64,000 nucleotides of DNA from Chamaecrista fasciculata (Eukaryota > Streptophyta > Magnoliopsida > Fabales > Fabaceae). The number at the start of each line of letters is the position of its first letter. Within the stretch, counting starts at the first letter, position 1. The translations under genes were made by a program, and so were the position numbers. The notes below the pieces were generated by a model that was given only the letters and a program-made list of their open reading frames with translations, ran no database searches and had not been told where the DNA came from. The DNA lies in NCBI GenBank assembly GCA_003254925.1, contig QANZ01055250.1, forward strand, positions 160,194 to 224,193, written 5' to 3'. Positions 36,072-46,643 of the stretch are shown in pieces.

Positions 36072-36122
36072 GATCAACTAAAGTTAGAATAAAGGTAAAA
36101 TTCCTAAAGTTCTAATAAAATA

Positions 36123-37478
36123 GGCCAAAATGCTGGGACACCCCCTGAGTTTTAGAGTGGGTGCACATAACACCCCAGAGTTTTCAATTTGTGCAAATAG
36201 GACCCTTGAGTTTTCAATTACCTGCAAATAACACCCTTATGTTAAATTTAGGCCAAATCAGTGAGGGTATAATAGTAATTTCATAAAAAAAATCATGTCA
36301 AAGTCCTATTTTGGTCCCTCAAGTTTGCTCAAAGTTTCATTTTGGTCCCTCAAGTTTATAAAAAGTTTCACCATTAGTCTTTTTCCAATTTTCATCCAAT
36401 TTTTCTATTAAATAAAAAAATTGGTTTACATTACTCAAAAAAATTTTATTTTTTTAAATTAAGGTCCTTTCTTTTTATAATAGGACCAAAGTGTAAAAAA
36501 AAATAAATAAACTAGTATTTAAAACAATCTTTCTCCAAAAAAATAGAACCCTCTTCTCCTCTTTCTTCTTCCTGCAACAAAAATAAAAGCCAACATCAAG
36601 AAATGTACCACGGTGGCAATGGAGTTAAACCTAGACGACCCTTTCATGCTCAACGAGGCTCCGACGCAAACGGCGATGGAAACTCCGACGGCAATCGGAT
36701 CCAAATGACTATAATCTTCCGCCCAAGAAGCCACATTCCATCGGAAATCGTCCGGCTAATGATTACACAGAATACTCAAAAACGAAGTCCAAGATCTCGC
36801 CACGCTGGCGCCGGAGACGACGTATTCGAAGAGAATGTTGCCGGAGGGACGTAGGCGACGAAATCGCCGAGCTCGACGCGGAGGTAGGCGAAGGAGAACT
36901 CGGTGTGGCAGAGAACGGAGAGGAGTGCGGCGGCGCCGGAGATAAGGTAGGAGAGGATGACGGCGGGGCCGTTGTCGTTGCGAGCATGAAAGGACGCATT
37001 TCGGAGCAGAAGAAGAAGGGTGCGAGAAGAGGGTTGGCTGGATTCTTTTTTTTTTTTTTTGGAAAAATTGTTTCAAATACAAGTTTATTTATTTTTTCTT
37101 ACACTTTTGTCCTATTATAAAAAGAAAGGACCTTAATTCAAAAAAATAAAACTTTTCGGGTAATGTAAACCAATTTTTTCTTTTATTTAACAGAAAAATT
37201 GGATAGAAATTGGAAAGAGACTAATGGTGGAACTTTTTAGAAACTTGAGGGACCAAAACAGAACTTTGAGCAAACTTGAAGGACCAAAATAGGACTTTGG
37301 CCTAATTTTTATGAAATTACTATTATACCCTCATTGATTTGGCCTAAATTTAACACAAGGATGTTGGGTGTTATTTACACGTAATTGAAAACTCAAGGGT
37401 CCTATTTGCACAAATTGAAAATTCAGGGGTGTTATATGCACCCACTCTAAAACTCAGGGGTGTCCCTGCATTTTGGCC
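36123..37478. mobile_element. Pack-MULE with long terminal repeats and captured gene fragment
   Basis: A 1,356-bp element has terminal inverted repeats of about 400 bp starting GGCCAAAATGC. AATAAAATA at 36114-36122 recurs exactly at 37479-37487, the 9-bp duplication expected of Mutator transposition. The arms also contain the GGCCAAAGTCCTATTTTGGT-type end seen in the protease intron. The interior is a G+C-rich piece of a host gene (next entry). No transposase is present. Confidence 0.9.
36575..37000 (-). pseudogene. captured cationic amino-acid transporter (CAT) fragment
   Basis: On the minus strand, broken frames read in order HARNDNGPAVILSYLISGAA, then TEFSFAYLRVELGDFVAYV, then GNILFEYVVSGASVARSWTS, then DYSHLDPIAVGVSI and MKGSSRFNSIATVVHFL. 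These are successive conserved parts of plant CAT transporters of the amino acid-polyamine-organocation superfamily. A segment usually lying between TEF and SFAYL is absent, a frameshift follows AYV, and a stop codon follows the third block. It is not a functional gene. It lies wholly inside the Mutator-like element. Confidence 0.82.
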
Positions 37479-37487
37479 AATAAAATA

Positions 37488-38404
37488 TTATTAAGTGAAA
37501 ATAAATATGAAGAAAAGAGAATGTAACAATGTAACAATGTAGGGTAAAATATATTATTTTGTTAGAAATTTACAAACTTCACCTAAACTAATTTTAGCGG
37601 ATCCTTCCCCCAAGCAGCAATCCTGTTACAACTCATACATTGCTTTCATTAAACATTGCATACTCCTTTACTCTTTTTTTTTTTTTTCATACAGTAGAAC
37701 ACAATCATACTTCCTTATACCATCCACTTCGGACTCTTGCATAATCCATTTAGCATCATGTCTGCCTTACAGAAATGTGTCTTGTACTTTATAAGAACTT
37801 AAAAACCTATATGGCCCACAAAATTATAAATGTAACTATCTCTTGGATAGGTTATTCAAGCATATAGCTAAAGAAATTTGACATGAGCTCAGCCTTTATG
37901 AAGCTTCCACCAGAGAGCAGAAAACAGTATGTATAGTCAAATTCTAATATAAACCAATAATCCAAATTTAATATAAAAATTAAAATTTAACAGTAACACA
38001 ATTTTCTTCTACTTATTGCATGCCATTAAAATTTCCTCCATCACTAGTAAGCACAAATCTGCACCAACAAAGTACACAGAAAAACAATTTTTTCTGTTTT
38101 ACAGAAATTTCTGTTTAACTCCAAAAACTTTTACTGTTGTTCTAGGTTAGAATTACAAGATAAAACTTCAAAATTATACAGAAACCTTACATTTATCAAC
38201 TCAAGTCTCAAAAAAGGAATGAGTCATGGTTTAATAAACAGAGTTCAAGGAAGTGATCAAAACAACCGAATTTGTCCTAAGCATAATTTTCTCCAATAAA
38301 AGAATGGATACATGTCAGCAATATGTAAAATTCAGCAAAATAACCTCATTAGAATACATAGCTATGGATTCAAAATTTTCATGTGCACAAAAATTAAGAA
38401 TTTA
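37488..38404. other. intergenic sequence, no gene recognised
   Basis: AT-rich, with no phosphofructokinase exon beyond the three listed next. Confidence 0.45.
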
Positions 38405-38845
38405 TAATTAACTTACCGCAATATCATTATCTATTGTCTTTGGAATCCCAGCAACTACCACTTGAAGACCGGGTTTTTTAACTTCCTTCACAACAGTATG
38501 CCCATATTACTTCTTACCACAACGGAGATGTATGAATGAAAAATTAAAGATTTGAAAGTAAGAAGTTTTATGAGTCAAGAGGAAACAGTTACCTCATATA
38601 TGAGTGCAGCTCCTTTCTGGGTACCATCACCTACAATAATGTATACCTGACATACACAGATCAGTTCAAAATTCCCCTTGATTTAGGTATTTTGTCCATA
38701 AACAATATTAAGTAAAGCTATCAAGGTAGTGAAGGAAAATTAACAAATAACCACCTGATTTATTCCTCTGTCTTGAATGTTATCAACTATCTTGTGGGTA
38801 TCATGTCCTCCATCGTGAAACCCATTAGTGAGTGTGGAAATATAT
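38405..38845 (-). pseudogene. ATP-dependent 6-phosphofructokinase gene fragment (three exons)
   Basis: Three exon-like blocks lie in order on the minus strand with splice signals between them: GGHDTHKIVDNIQDRGINQ (about 38761-38830), VYIIVGDGTQKGAALIYE (about 38593-38646), and EVKKPGLQVVVAGIPKTIDN (about 38417-38500), the last followed by GTAAGT. They match consecutive parts of the plant PFK nucleotide- and substrate-binding region (GGDGT and PKTIDND motifs); the first glycine of GGDGT is valine here. Upstream and downstream exons are missing, so this is a truncated duplicate and, since introns remain, it was not retrocopied. It lies directly 3' of the PPR gene on the same strand. Confidence 0.8.
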
Positions 38846-38926
38846 ATGTTTGAACCACTAAATCTAAAGCTCAGATGTTTTGTTTTGAGCTACCTCTCAT
38901 AAGGAATGTGTGTATCAAAATATCAG

Positions 38927-41467
38927 TCACCAATAATCATTGCAAGAGCAGATCCCATCCTTGAAATGATGAAACCGGTTTGCATCTCTTACTACTATTT
39001 CTCTTCCTGTAACCATTGATATATACTTGATTGCATTATGACAATCCCCACAAACTCTAAGATTTTTGAACACTCTAATAGGTTTTGACATGGGTGAACT
39101 AATAAGAGCAAATGCCACTGCAATTTTCTCACTGTGTTGAAACAGATACTGTTCTTTCTGTTCATCATCCTCCACATCATGAAGAACAAAATCTGTATTT
39201 GGGACATACCCCACTTTCTTTATCTTCATACCCAATTCATTGAGTTCATCATAGATCTTTTGAGCTTCTGGGTGTGAAGTATCCCCTACATGAAATTTGT
39301 GCACTTGATTTTCGACCTCAATCCAGCTGCAACCAGCTTCTTTTACCAAATTTCTCTGCTTCATGTTCTTTCTAATTTCTGCCACATCGTCCCACCGCCC
39401 TTCCGATGCATACAAGTTTGATAATAATATGTAGGCAGCAGGATCGTTGGGCTGCTGCTTCAGAATCATTTCTGCAGCATGCTCACCAAGCTCAGTGTTA
39501 CCATGAACCTGACAAGATCCGAGAAATGTACGCCACACCAGTGCATCAGCCTTGAAAGGCATCGAGTTAATAAACTCGATGGCTTCCAAAAGTGATCCGG
39601 ATCGGCCAAGCAAGTCAACCATACATGCATAATGTTCCATTCTGGGGACAACACCATGGATTTCATACATGGAATTGAAGTGTTTCCATCCTTCGTCGAT
39701 CAAACCGGCATGACTACAAGCTGATAAAACTGCAATGTAAGTGACCTCATTAGGATTCACACCTGTTTCAAGCATTTCATGAAACATTTCCAATGCCTCT
39801 TTGGCAAAACCATGCTTAGCAAGACCTGTGATAATAGAAGTCCAAGATATGACATTGCGATCTCCCATCTCATAAAAAACTTGTAGAGCAGCTTCTATGT
39901 TTCCACACCTAGAATACATAGAGATCAAAGCATTATTGATGCATTGGTCTGAACCAAACCCTGACTTGAGCACTCGCGCATGGATTTGCTCACCCTTACC
40001 GATAGCGCCAATACTAGCAGCTCCACTTAAGAGGCTAGCAAATGTAAAGGAGTTAGCCCCAATACCAGTGTGCTCAATTTCATGAAAAAACTCAAAGGCT
40101 TCTTCGGAATTCAAGTTTTTCGCATAGGCATCAACAATTGTATTGTAAGAAACCAAGTTCTTCTCAAACAGAATATCGAAAGATTTGCGAGCACATTCCG
40201 TCCTTCCAGACCTAGAGTACATGTTAATGAGAGAATTCCCCACACAGTTAACCGAGGAAAGACTGAGTTTAACAGTTTGCGCATGAAGTTGCTCGCCAAA
40301 GCATACATCAGAAAGATTTGCACAAGCCTTAAGAACACTAGAAAATGTGAAATGATTTGGTGCAACCTGACCCTGGAGCATCATGTCACAGAACAAATTG
40401 ATGGCTTCCTCATCTTGCCCATCACCTTGCACATATCCTGTAATAAGTGCAGTCCAAGACATAACATTATGATTCGGCATACCATCAAATGCTCTCCTTG
40501 AATTCTCCATTGATCCATCTTCTGCACATTTTGCATACATATCCACCAAACTACAACCCACACACACATCTGAAACCAATCCTGACCTCACAGCCCAAGA
40601 ATGCAATTGCTGCCCAACCGATAACAATCTCGCCTCTGCACAGCCTGATAAAACACCAGTCAGAGTGAACCTATCTGGTTTATAATCACTCAGTAACATC
40701 CTGGAGAAATAATCAATGGCATCTCCAGGGTAACCCAGTTGAGAAAACCGAGTAATCATCAGTGTCCAAGTAACCACATTTCTCTCGCGCATTTTATCAA
40801 ACACCTTGCGTGCAGAGTCCATATCACTACTTCCCTTAACAAACATGTCAATTAATGCACAGCCAACACACACATGAGAGTCAAAATACCCAGACTTCAT
40901 TACAAAACCTAAGATCACACGCCCGATGGACACATACTCAGAATTAGAACATGCACGAATCGCCGCCGTGAAGCAATACTCATTAGGGTAAAGCCCATTC
41001 TCAAGCATGTGAAGAAACATAACAATGGCGTCAAATTCCAAATTGTTATTGGCGAAGCAGGAGATCATAGCACTCCAGGAGACCAAATCGCGAGTATGAT
41101 TATCATCATCATCATCCATAGTGTGGAAAATCGAGAGAGCGGTTTCCCAATCGCCGGATTTGGAGTAGAGTGTGATGAGGGAGTTCAGGAGCACGGAGTC
41201 GAGAGGGACGCCGGAGTCGATGATTTTCCGGTGGAGGAGTTTTCCGAGGTCGAAGTTGCGAGATCTGATGCAGGATTTGAGGAGGAGCGAGGAGTTGATG
41301 AGGTGGTGGCGCCGCCGTGGAGAGTCGTCGCCGGCGATTCGGAGGGTGGAGATGGCTTTGCGAAGCTGAGGGACGGTGAGGGTGGTGTTGTCGCCGGAGA
41401 TGTGGGGTTTGGATAATGAGGAAGAAGAAGAAGGAGGAGAAGGAAGAGAGAGAGTCGGAGATGCCAT
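38927..41467 (-). CDS. EMB2261: DYW-type pentatricopeptide repeat protein (EMB2261-like)
   Basis: One exon encodes 846 residues. Residues 1-40 are Ser/Pro-rich, as in a plastid transit peptide. PLS-type PPR repeats run from about 90 to 650, followed by E/E+ motifs and a complete DYW domain to the C-terminal DYW. The deaminase-like zinc motif is intact: H778-S-E780 with CGDC at 806-809; the second CSC is at 840-842. Such proteins bind organelle transcripts one base per repeat and the DYW domain carries out C-to-U editing. Overall similarity, including an N-terminal SLLLKSCIR and ALIDMFVKG, points to Arabidopsis At3g49170 (EMB2261), whose loss is embryo-lethal; this comparison is from memory. 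The start sits in ideal context (CCATGG). It is intronless, as is usual for this family. Confidence 0.88.
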   Translation of the reverse strand: MASPTLSLPSPPSSSSSLSKPHISGDNTTLTVPQLRKAISTLRIAGDDSPRRRHHLINSSLLLKSCIRSRNFDLGKLLHRKIIDSGVPLDSVLLNSLITLYSKSGDWETALSIFHTMDDDDDNHTRDLVSWSAMISCFANNNLEFDAIVMFLHMLENGLYPNEYCFTAAIRACSNSEYVSIGRVILGFVMKSGYFDSHVCVGCALIDMFVKGSSDMDSARKVFDKMRERNVVTWTLMITRFSQLGYPGDAIDYFSRMLLSDYKPDRFTLTGVLSGCAEARLLSVGQQLHSWAVRSGLVSDVCVGCSLVDMYAKCAEDGSMENSRRAFDGMPNHNVMSWTALITGYVQGDGQDEEAINLFCDMMLQGQVAPNHFTFSSVLKACANLSDVCFGEQLHAQTVKLSLSSVNCVGNSLINMYSRSGRTECARKSFDILFEKNLVSYNTIVDAYAKNLNSEEAFEFFHEIEHTGIGANSFTFASLLSGAASIGAIGKGEQIHARVLKSGFGSDQCINNALISMYSRCGNIEAALQVFYEMGDRNVISWTSIITGLAKHGFAKEALEMFHEMLETGVNPNEVTYIAVLSACSHAGLIDEGWKHFNSMYEIHGVVPRMEHYACMVDLLGRSGSLLEAIEFINSMPFKADALVWRTFLGSCQVHGNTELGEHAAEMILKQQPNDPAAYILLSNLYASEGRWDDVAEIRKNMKQRNLVKEAGCSWIEVENQVHKFHVGDTSHPEAQKIYDELNELGMKIKKVGYVPNTDFVLHDVEDDEQKEQYLFQHSEKIAVAFALISSPMSKPIRVFKNLRVCGDCHNAIKYISMVTGREIVVRDANRFHHFKDGICSCNDYW

Positions 41468-41828
41468 GGAAACTTGCTTGGTTTGGTTTTGATGATACAG
41501 AGATTATTGGAATTTGGAGGTAGAAGAAGAGTGAAGAGAATGGTGGTGAGTGGGATTCACAAGATAAAGAGGATTTGGATTCATAGGAAGTGAACTAGTG
41601 AAGTGAAGCCGTGAGGAAGAAGAAGAAGAAGAATGTGTGTTGGGTATTCCGTTATTGCAGGTAAGATTATTGGGCAACTAAGATATGAATTTGGTTAAAC
41701 CTTCATTTTAACCCCTTAAATTATAGGATGAATTCTGTTTTGGTCCTCAAACTCCTTTTTGGTTTCATTTTGGATCTCAAACTTTTTCATTTATTCTATT
41801 ATTACTCCATAATATGATTTAGTATGAT

Positions 41829-42173
41829 CTATGAAGCATGAACACTTCATTTTGAGGGCGTATGTGTCACTGTGTCAGACACGTGTTCGTGTCCGACACC
41901 CGTACGACACCCACACGACACATATTCATAAGTTTCAAAATATAAAATCAATTTTTTGTGACTTAAACATGATAAACAATAAAAAATAATGACACATATG
42001 ACATATATTATGAATAGATATTATAATTTTAAAGTTTTCATCAAAATTTATGAAACTTTTATTATTTATATATATAAAAATATGTCATGTCGTGTAAGTT
42101 TAAGAATTTGACGTGTCGGTATGTCCGTGTCCATGTCGTGTTCTATGTCTGTGTCAATGTCCATGCTTCATAA
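41829..42173. mobile_element. hAT-like MITE with 8-bp TSD (GTGTCGGACAC family)
   Basis: Ends CTATGAAGCATG and CATGCTTCATAA. AGTATGAT at 41821-41828 recurs exactly at 42174-42181. Length is 345 bp. Confidence 0.82.
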
Positions 42174-42259
42174 AGTATGATTTCTGCTGTTATCACTGAT
42201 ATGGATAATTAATATGAACAATTTATTTCTTATAAATATCCTAGTGAATTAATAGAGAG

Positions 42260-42480
42260 CTATGAAGCACAAACACTTCATTTTGAGGGCGTGTTGTTTA
42301 TCAGACACGTGTCTGTGTCCGACACCTGTACAACACTCATACGACACATATTCATAAATTGTAAAATATAAAATCAATTTTTTGTGAATTTAACACGACA
42401 AACAATAAGAAATAATAATAACACATATGACATATATTATGAATATAATTTTTAAAGTTTTTAATAAAATTTTGAATTTA
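42260..42480. mobile_element. partial GTGTCGGACAC-family MITE
   Basis: It starts CTATGAAGCACAAACACTTC like its neighbour and follows the same order of motifs, but stops about half way. Confidence 0.65.
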
Positions 42481-42774
42481 ACTACTAATTATTTTATCTT
42501 TAATTTGTTACAAAGAAAAAAAAAATTTGTTTTTCACTCTTTATCAACTAACTTATTAGGACTAACTTATTAGGACATGCATAAAAGAATAAATGTATAA
42601 CGATTCAAATCAGATTGAATTATGTTTTGGATTAATGATGAAACAATTGAGAAAGTCTATAGATTGAAATGAAACAAAAAAATTTGATGACCAAAACAAC
42701 TTATAATTCGAGGATCAAAATGAGGTTTTGACCTATTAATTAAAATTAAATACTTAGTTTTCTCTTAACACCTG

Positions 42775-43290
42775 GTTGCTGACCTTATCAATGATGATTA
42801 TCATTGGAATTTTGAGAAAGTGTCCAGTTTATTCAATGAAGAAAATACAAAAGAGATTATGTCTATTATTCCTATATCCGACACAAACATTCCCGACAAG
42901 ATTGCTTGGAATAAGGATTTTAGTGGAAGATATCTAGTTAAGAAAGCTTATAATGAACTGGCCAATCAAAGGAACAACTCAATTTCAAATATCAATCTTG
43001 ATTGGGATCACTTCTGGAAATTGCACCTCCCCCCTAAAATCCAATTTTTTTTGCCTGGAAATGCCTCCCCAATGAACTTCCTCTTGGTCAGAATCTACTG
43101 AAAAAACAGTTTAAGATTGATAGTAATTGTGCTTTTGGCTGTAATCAGATTGAAGATGCAAATAATCTGTTTTCAACCTGCTGAATTTCAGAGATGGATT
43201 GAAAAGATTCTGAATGATAATCACCATGGGAATGATGTCTCTAATTTCATTGAGAATCTCCTATGGATGTGTTGGGCAATTTATTAATTT
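42775..43290 (+). pseudogene. LINE reverse-transcriptase C-terminal (zf-RVT) relic
   Basis: Two frames together read IAWNKDFSGRYLVKKAYNEL, then FWKLHLPPKIQFF and, after a frameshift, ELPLGQNLLKKQF and FIENLLWMCWAIY. The pattern W-x-G-x-Y-x-V-K-x-A-Y ... W-K-L-x-x-P-P-K-I-x-x-F is that of the zinc-binding region after the reverse transcriptase in plant LINEs. Frameshifts and stops show it is dead. Confidence 0.75.
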
Positions 43291-43841
43291 AATCCTTTTA
43301 AGTGATGTTCTTAGTTCAGTTCTTCAACAAATTTTTCTCAATCATTGATGGACCGAATTGAAAAGTCAATTCCATGATTTTAACATAAGTAGAGACATAA
43401 CCATAATAAACACAATTCTGTTCATTTACAACGTAAAATAAAATTAAAATGTAACTATTTATATTAAACATTATTATTGTTAAATTTGAGATTATAAGTT
43501 ACAATTTATTTAAAGTAAAACTCTCCATATTTAAAATATTATGCATCAATGACAAAGCTATAAGGTAGTGACTGTGACTGATTATCCAAAAACAGTCCAG
43601 TTATTCTCAAGTTTCCAAATTTTAAGGACATGGATTTGCATCTTCTAAAGTATAATTGGAAGTGCATTTGATACAGTTTAGACAGAGATAGAAAGAGGTA
43701 GAGAGAAAGTGTGGATCAATTCTTAGTATCCCACACAATTATTTTGAATTTACACCTTTCTTTATCTCTTCCTAACTCTCTTTAAACTGGGCTAAATGCA
43801 TTAACAATTACACTTTAAAGGATCCAAATCCACTAAGTGGG

Positions 43842-44095
43842 GGCTCTATTATATTGCTGCTTCTTTCATCATACCCAAAAGATTTTCAGCTTTCAAACCA
43901 TCCCTTGCATTCCTATAAATCTTCATCATTATTTAGCAGAAAGAACTGTCAGAGATTATAACCATTTAGTCTATGGTCTTCACAAAATTCTTGAGTTGGT
44001 ACAGAAGGGTGCTGCTTATCAAATGCTGTAACATCAGTGTCAAACCTTCTTCTAGTCTACAATCTCTCTTCAGTAACATCATAATGTATTAAAAG
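43842..44095 (-). pseudogene. fragment of a second EMB1270-like PPR gene copy
   Basis: The minus strand follows the plus-strand coding sequence at about 58985-59280, including AGAAGAAGGTTTGACACTGA and AAGCTGAAAATCTTTTGGGT in the same order, with one deletion of about 60 bases and several stops and shifts. It has no similarity beyond about 44095 or before 43842. The intact gene lies 12-18 kb away in opposite orientation. Confidence 0.8.
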
Positions 44096-44097
44096 TT

Positions 44098-44275
44098 TTT
44101 GATGTGGGTTAGTAAAGAGTTGATTCATAACTTATAAGGTTATGAATTCAAATTCCGCTGTCGATGGGATCTTGTTTATAAGCAATCTGTAAGTATTTCT
44201 TTAGACGCTCATTGAGCCTGGAGTCATACTTTGGTCTTGGTGAGTTCTTGGGATCCAACTCACTAAATCTTTCCT
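44098..44275 (+). mobile_element. old SINE, relative of the copy at 27047
   Basis: The order of GGTTATGAATTCAAATTCCG (decayed B-box), ATCTGTAAGTATTTCTTTAG, CGCTCATTGAGCCT and TTGGTGAGTTCTTGGGATCC parallels the minus-strand SINE at 27047-27247. No TSD was found. Confidence 0.6.
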
Positions 44276-44339
44276 CTACTAAAAAATAATGAGAAAAAAA
44301 AGGGATAACATACTGGGAAGGTGGCATTAAGGAAATATG

Positions 44340-46643
44340 TTACCAATAATCATTACAAGAGCAATGAGCATCTTTAAAATGATGGAAGCGGTTCGAGTCT
44401 CTCACTATAATCTCCTTATGAAACATATCTGATGCTAATTTCATGAAGTTATGGCAATCCACACAAATACGGATGTTCTTGGTAATTTTAATGACATTAC
44501 CACCAAAAGGCAAACTCTCTTCATTCATCAAGGCAAACACTAGTGCCATCTTCTCACTGTGATGGAACAAATGCTCCTCTTTTTGCTCCTCTTCCGTGTC
44601 ATACAAGGCAAAACTTGTCTCAGGCACGTAACCCTTCTCCTTTAACTTTCCAATCAAAACCTTGAGCCGATCGAATATGAATTCTCGCTGTGGATGATGT
44701 TGACCACCAGAGGAAAACTCGTGGACCTGCTTCCCTATCTCGATCCAGCTTAATCCAGGTTGTTTCCTCACTCTAGAACCTCTCATTTCCTTCCTAATCA
44801 AGCTAGCTTCATTGAAACTACCACTGGAAGAATATATGTTTGACATTTGCACATATCCTAATGAATTATTCGGCTCTATCTCCTTAAGTTTATCTGATGC
44901 TAATTTAGCCAAGTGAGTCTCACCATGCTTCCGGCAAGATCCGAGCAAAGCACTCCAGATTACAGAATCAGGCTTCATTGGCATTTTGTGTATCAAGTCC
45001 ATAGCCTCGGTAATTCGCCCAGCCCGTCCAAAAAGATCAACCATGCAGGCAAAGTGATCTAGCTGAGGAATGAGACCGTAATTCTTAGGCATAGCATTGA
45101 ATATTTTCTCTCCTTCATCGACGAGTCCGGCATGGCTGCAAGCAGAGAGGAGAGAAACAAAGGTTGCAGAATCCGGATTGACATTCATCTGCCGGAAGAG
45201 CTGAAGAGCATCTTTGGCTTTCCCATGTAAGGCATAAGATTTAAGCATAGAATTCCAAGAAATCAAATCACAACATTCCATCTCATCAAATACTTGTTTA
45301 GACAACGATAAGGAGCCACTTCTTGAGTAAGCATGGATCAAGGCATTTGAAATTACTGTATCTTTGTGAAACCCTCTTCTAATTACTTGAGAGTGAACTG
45401 CCAAGGCATGTTGCTCAGTCACAAAGGCTGCACAAGATTTTAAAGCAATTGAGAATGCATGCCAATCAAGTTGAAAGTTTTCTCGGTGCATTCTACAGAA
45501 AAGAATGAAAGCCTTCTCAGGGTTCTTTTCGGCAAACACTGTGATCATGACAGTCCATAGCACGTTATCCTGATGACAACTTGTTTCAGAGAATAGCCTA
45601 TAACTGTCAGAATTGCTTCCTCCGAGACTTGCATAGGATTTCAGCAATGCAGTTCTGACTTCAACTTCTGAAATGAGTCCACTTTTGATAGTAAGACAAT
45701 GCAATAGGAAACAAATGCTGAGACTTCTTTCAACGTTATCAGAATTACTACACTCTGACATTGAAGACAAGACACTAAGCAGTGTTGCTCGGTCGAACCC
45801 AATCCCATCTCGGTGCATTTGCATTAAGAGATGAATGGCTTGGTCTCCAAGTCCGCGAGATTGAAATCCTGCAATCATTGAATTCCAAGACACAAGATTC
45901 CGAAACTCCATTGACTCAAAAATGGTCCATCCCTCATCTTTTCTATCATCATAAACTCCATCACAGCCAGAATTAGAGCACTTACAGTACATAGTTATAA
46001 GAGAATTGGCAACAAACACATTGCCATCCAGACCAATTTTCAAAGCAACAGCATGCACCTGCCTGCCATAATTGAAGTCATTCTCCTCCTCACACGCACT
46101 GAGCAAACTCGAAAATGCAAATTCATTCGGGCAAAAGTGCCCCAACAAGCCCGAAAAAACAACGAAACACTCTCTAACATTACCACATTGGGCATACCCA
46201 GAAACCAGGGCAGTCCAAGAAACAATGTTTCTGTGTGGCATTTCATCGAACAGGTGGTGGGCATAACCCATATGGCCACACTTGCAGTACATGTTTATGA
46301 TATGATTAGTCACAAAAAGATCAGTTTTCATTGTGGGGTCTTTTTCAAGCATGAAATGGTGCAAAGCCATACCTGCATGGAGCTGATTTTGGCGAGCACA
46401 AGCATGGAAGAGAGTGGCGTAGGTTTGGCGGGAGAAAGAGGAGGCGATGGGTGTATTATTATTGTTGTGATGAGTGTAGAAAAGTGAGAGAGCTTCTTGA
46501 AGGTAGCCATTTGAGGAAAGAGAGTGAATTTCTTGGTGGATAATTGTGGGTATGGGTTCAATAATGGAAGTTGAGAGTCTAAGAAAGAAACGGTTTATGG
46601 AGGAGACATAACACACGAGCTTTCTCGAGCGTAGCCATATCAT
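44340..46643 (-). CDS. DYW-type pentatricopeptide repeat protein
   Basis: One exon encodes 767 residues. A basic, aromatic N-terminus (MIWLRSRKLVCYVS...) suggests organelle import. PLS-type PPR repeats occupy about 35-570, with E and E+ motifs to about 660, then a complete DYW domain ending CSCNDYW. The zinc-site residues H695, E697 (HSE), C727 and C730 (CVDC) are present, so C-to-U RNA editing is the expected activity. The target transcript cannot be read from the sequence. The best family match I can recall is Arabidopsis At1g71420; confidence in that orthology is low. It lies 2.9 kb upstream of the EMB2261-like gene on the same strand, but the two are not close paralogues. Confidence 0.87.
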   Translation of the reverse strand: MIWLRSRKLVCYVSSINRFFLRLSTSIIEPIPTIIHQEIHSLSSNGYLQEALSLFYTHHNNNNTPIASSFSRQTYATLFHACARQNQLHAGMALHHFMLEKDPTMKTDLFVTNHIINMYCKCGHMGYAHHLFDEMPHRNIVSWTALVSGYAQCGNVRECFVVFSGLLGHFCPNEFAFSSLLSACEEENDFNYGRQVHAVALKIGLDGNVFVANSLITMYCKCSNSGCDGVYDDRKDEGWTIFESMEFRNLVSWNSMIAGFQSRGLGDQAIHLLMQMHRDGIGFDRATLLSVLSSMSECSNSDNVERSLSICFLLHCLTIKSGLISEVEVRTALLKSYASLGGSNSDSYRLFSETSCHQDNVLWTVMITVFAEKNPEKAFILFCRMHRENFQLDWHAFSIALKSCAAFVTEQHALAVHSQVIRRGFHKDTVISNALIHAYSRSGSLSLSKQVFDEMECCDLISWNSMLKSYALHGKAKDALQLFRQMNVNPDSATFVSLLSACSHAGLVDEGEKIFNAMPKNYGLIPQLDHFACMVDLFGRAGRITEAMDLIHKMPMKPDSVIWSALLGSCRKHGETHLAKLASDKLKEIEPNNSLGYVQMSNIYSSSGSFNEASLIRKEMRGSRVRKQPGLSWIEIGKQVHEFSSGGQHHPQREFIFDRLKVLIGKLKEKGYVPETSFALYDTEEEQKEEHLFHHSEKMALVFALMNEESLPFGGNVIKITKNIRICVDCHNFMKLASDMFHKEIIVRDSNRFHHFKDAHCSCNDYW

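Larger units (their letters stand above)
41693..42733. mobile_element. Mutator-like element with nested hAT MITEs
   Basis: The left end GGTTAAACCTTCATTTTAAC and the inverted right end GGTCAAAACCTCATTTTGAT pair, as do the next 80 bases. Possible TSD TATGAATTT / TATTAATTA (7 of 9). The interior is mostly two insertions of the GTGTCGGACAC hAT family. The left end lies about 225 bp upstream of the EMB2261-like start codon, so it forms part of that gene's distal promoter. Confidence 0.65.

Noticed and set aside
36756..37082. 108-codon Pro/Ser/Arg-rich minus-strand open frame
   Set aside because: It is a wrong-frame reading of the captured transporter fragment; only its end is in the true CAT frame.
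41009..41416. 135-codon plus-strand open frame
   Set aside because: Antisense shadow of the EMB2261-like gene.
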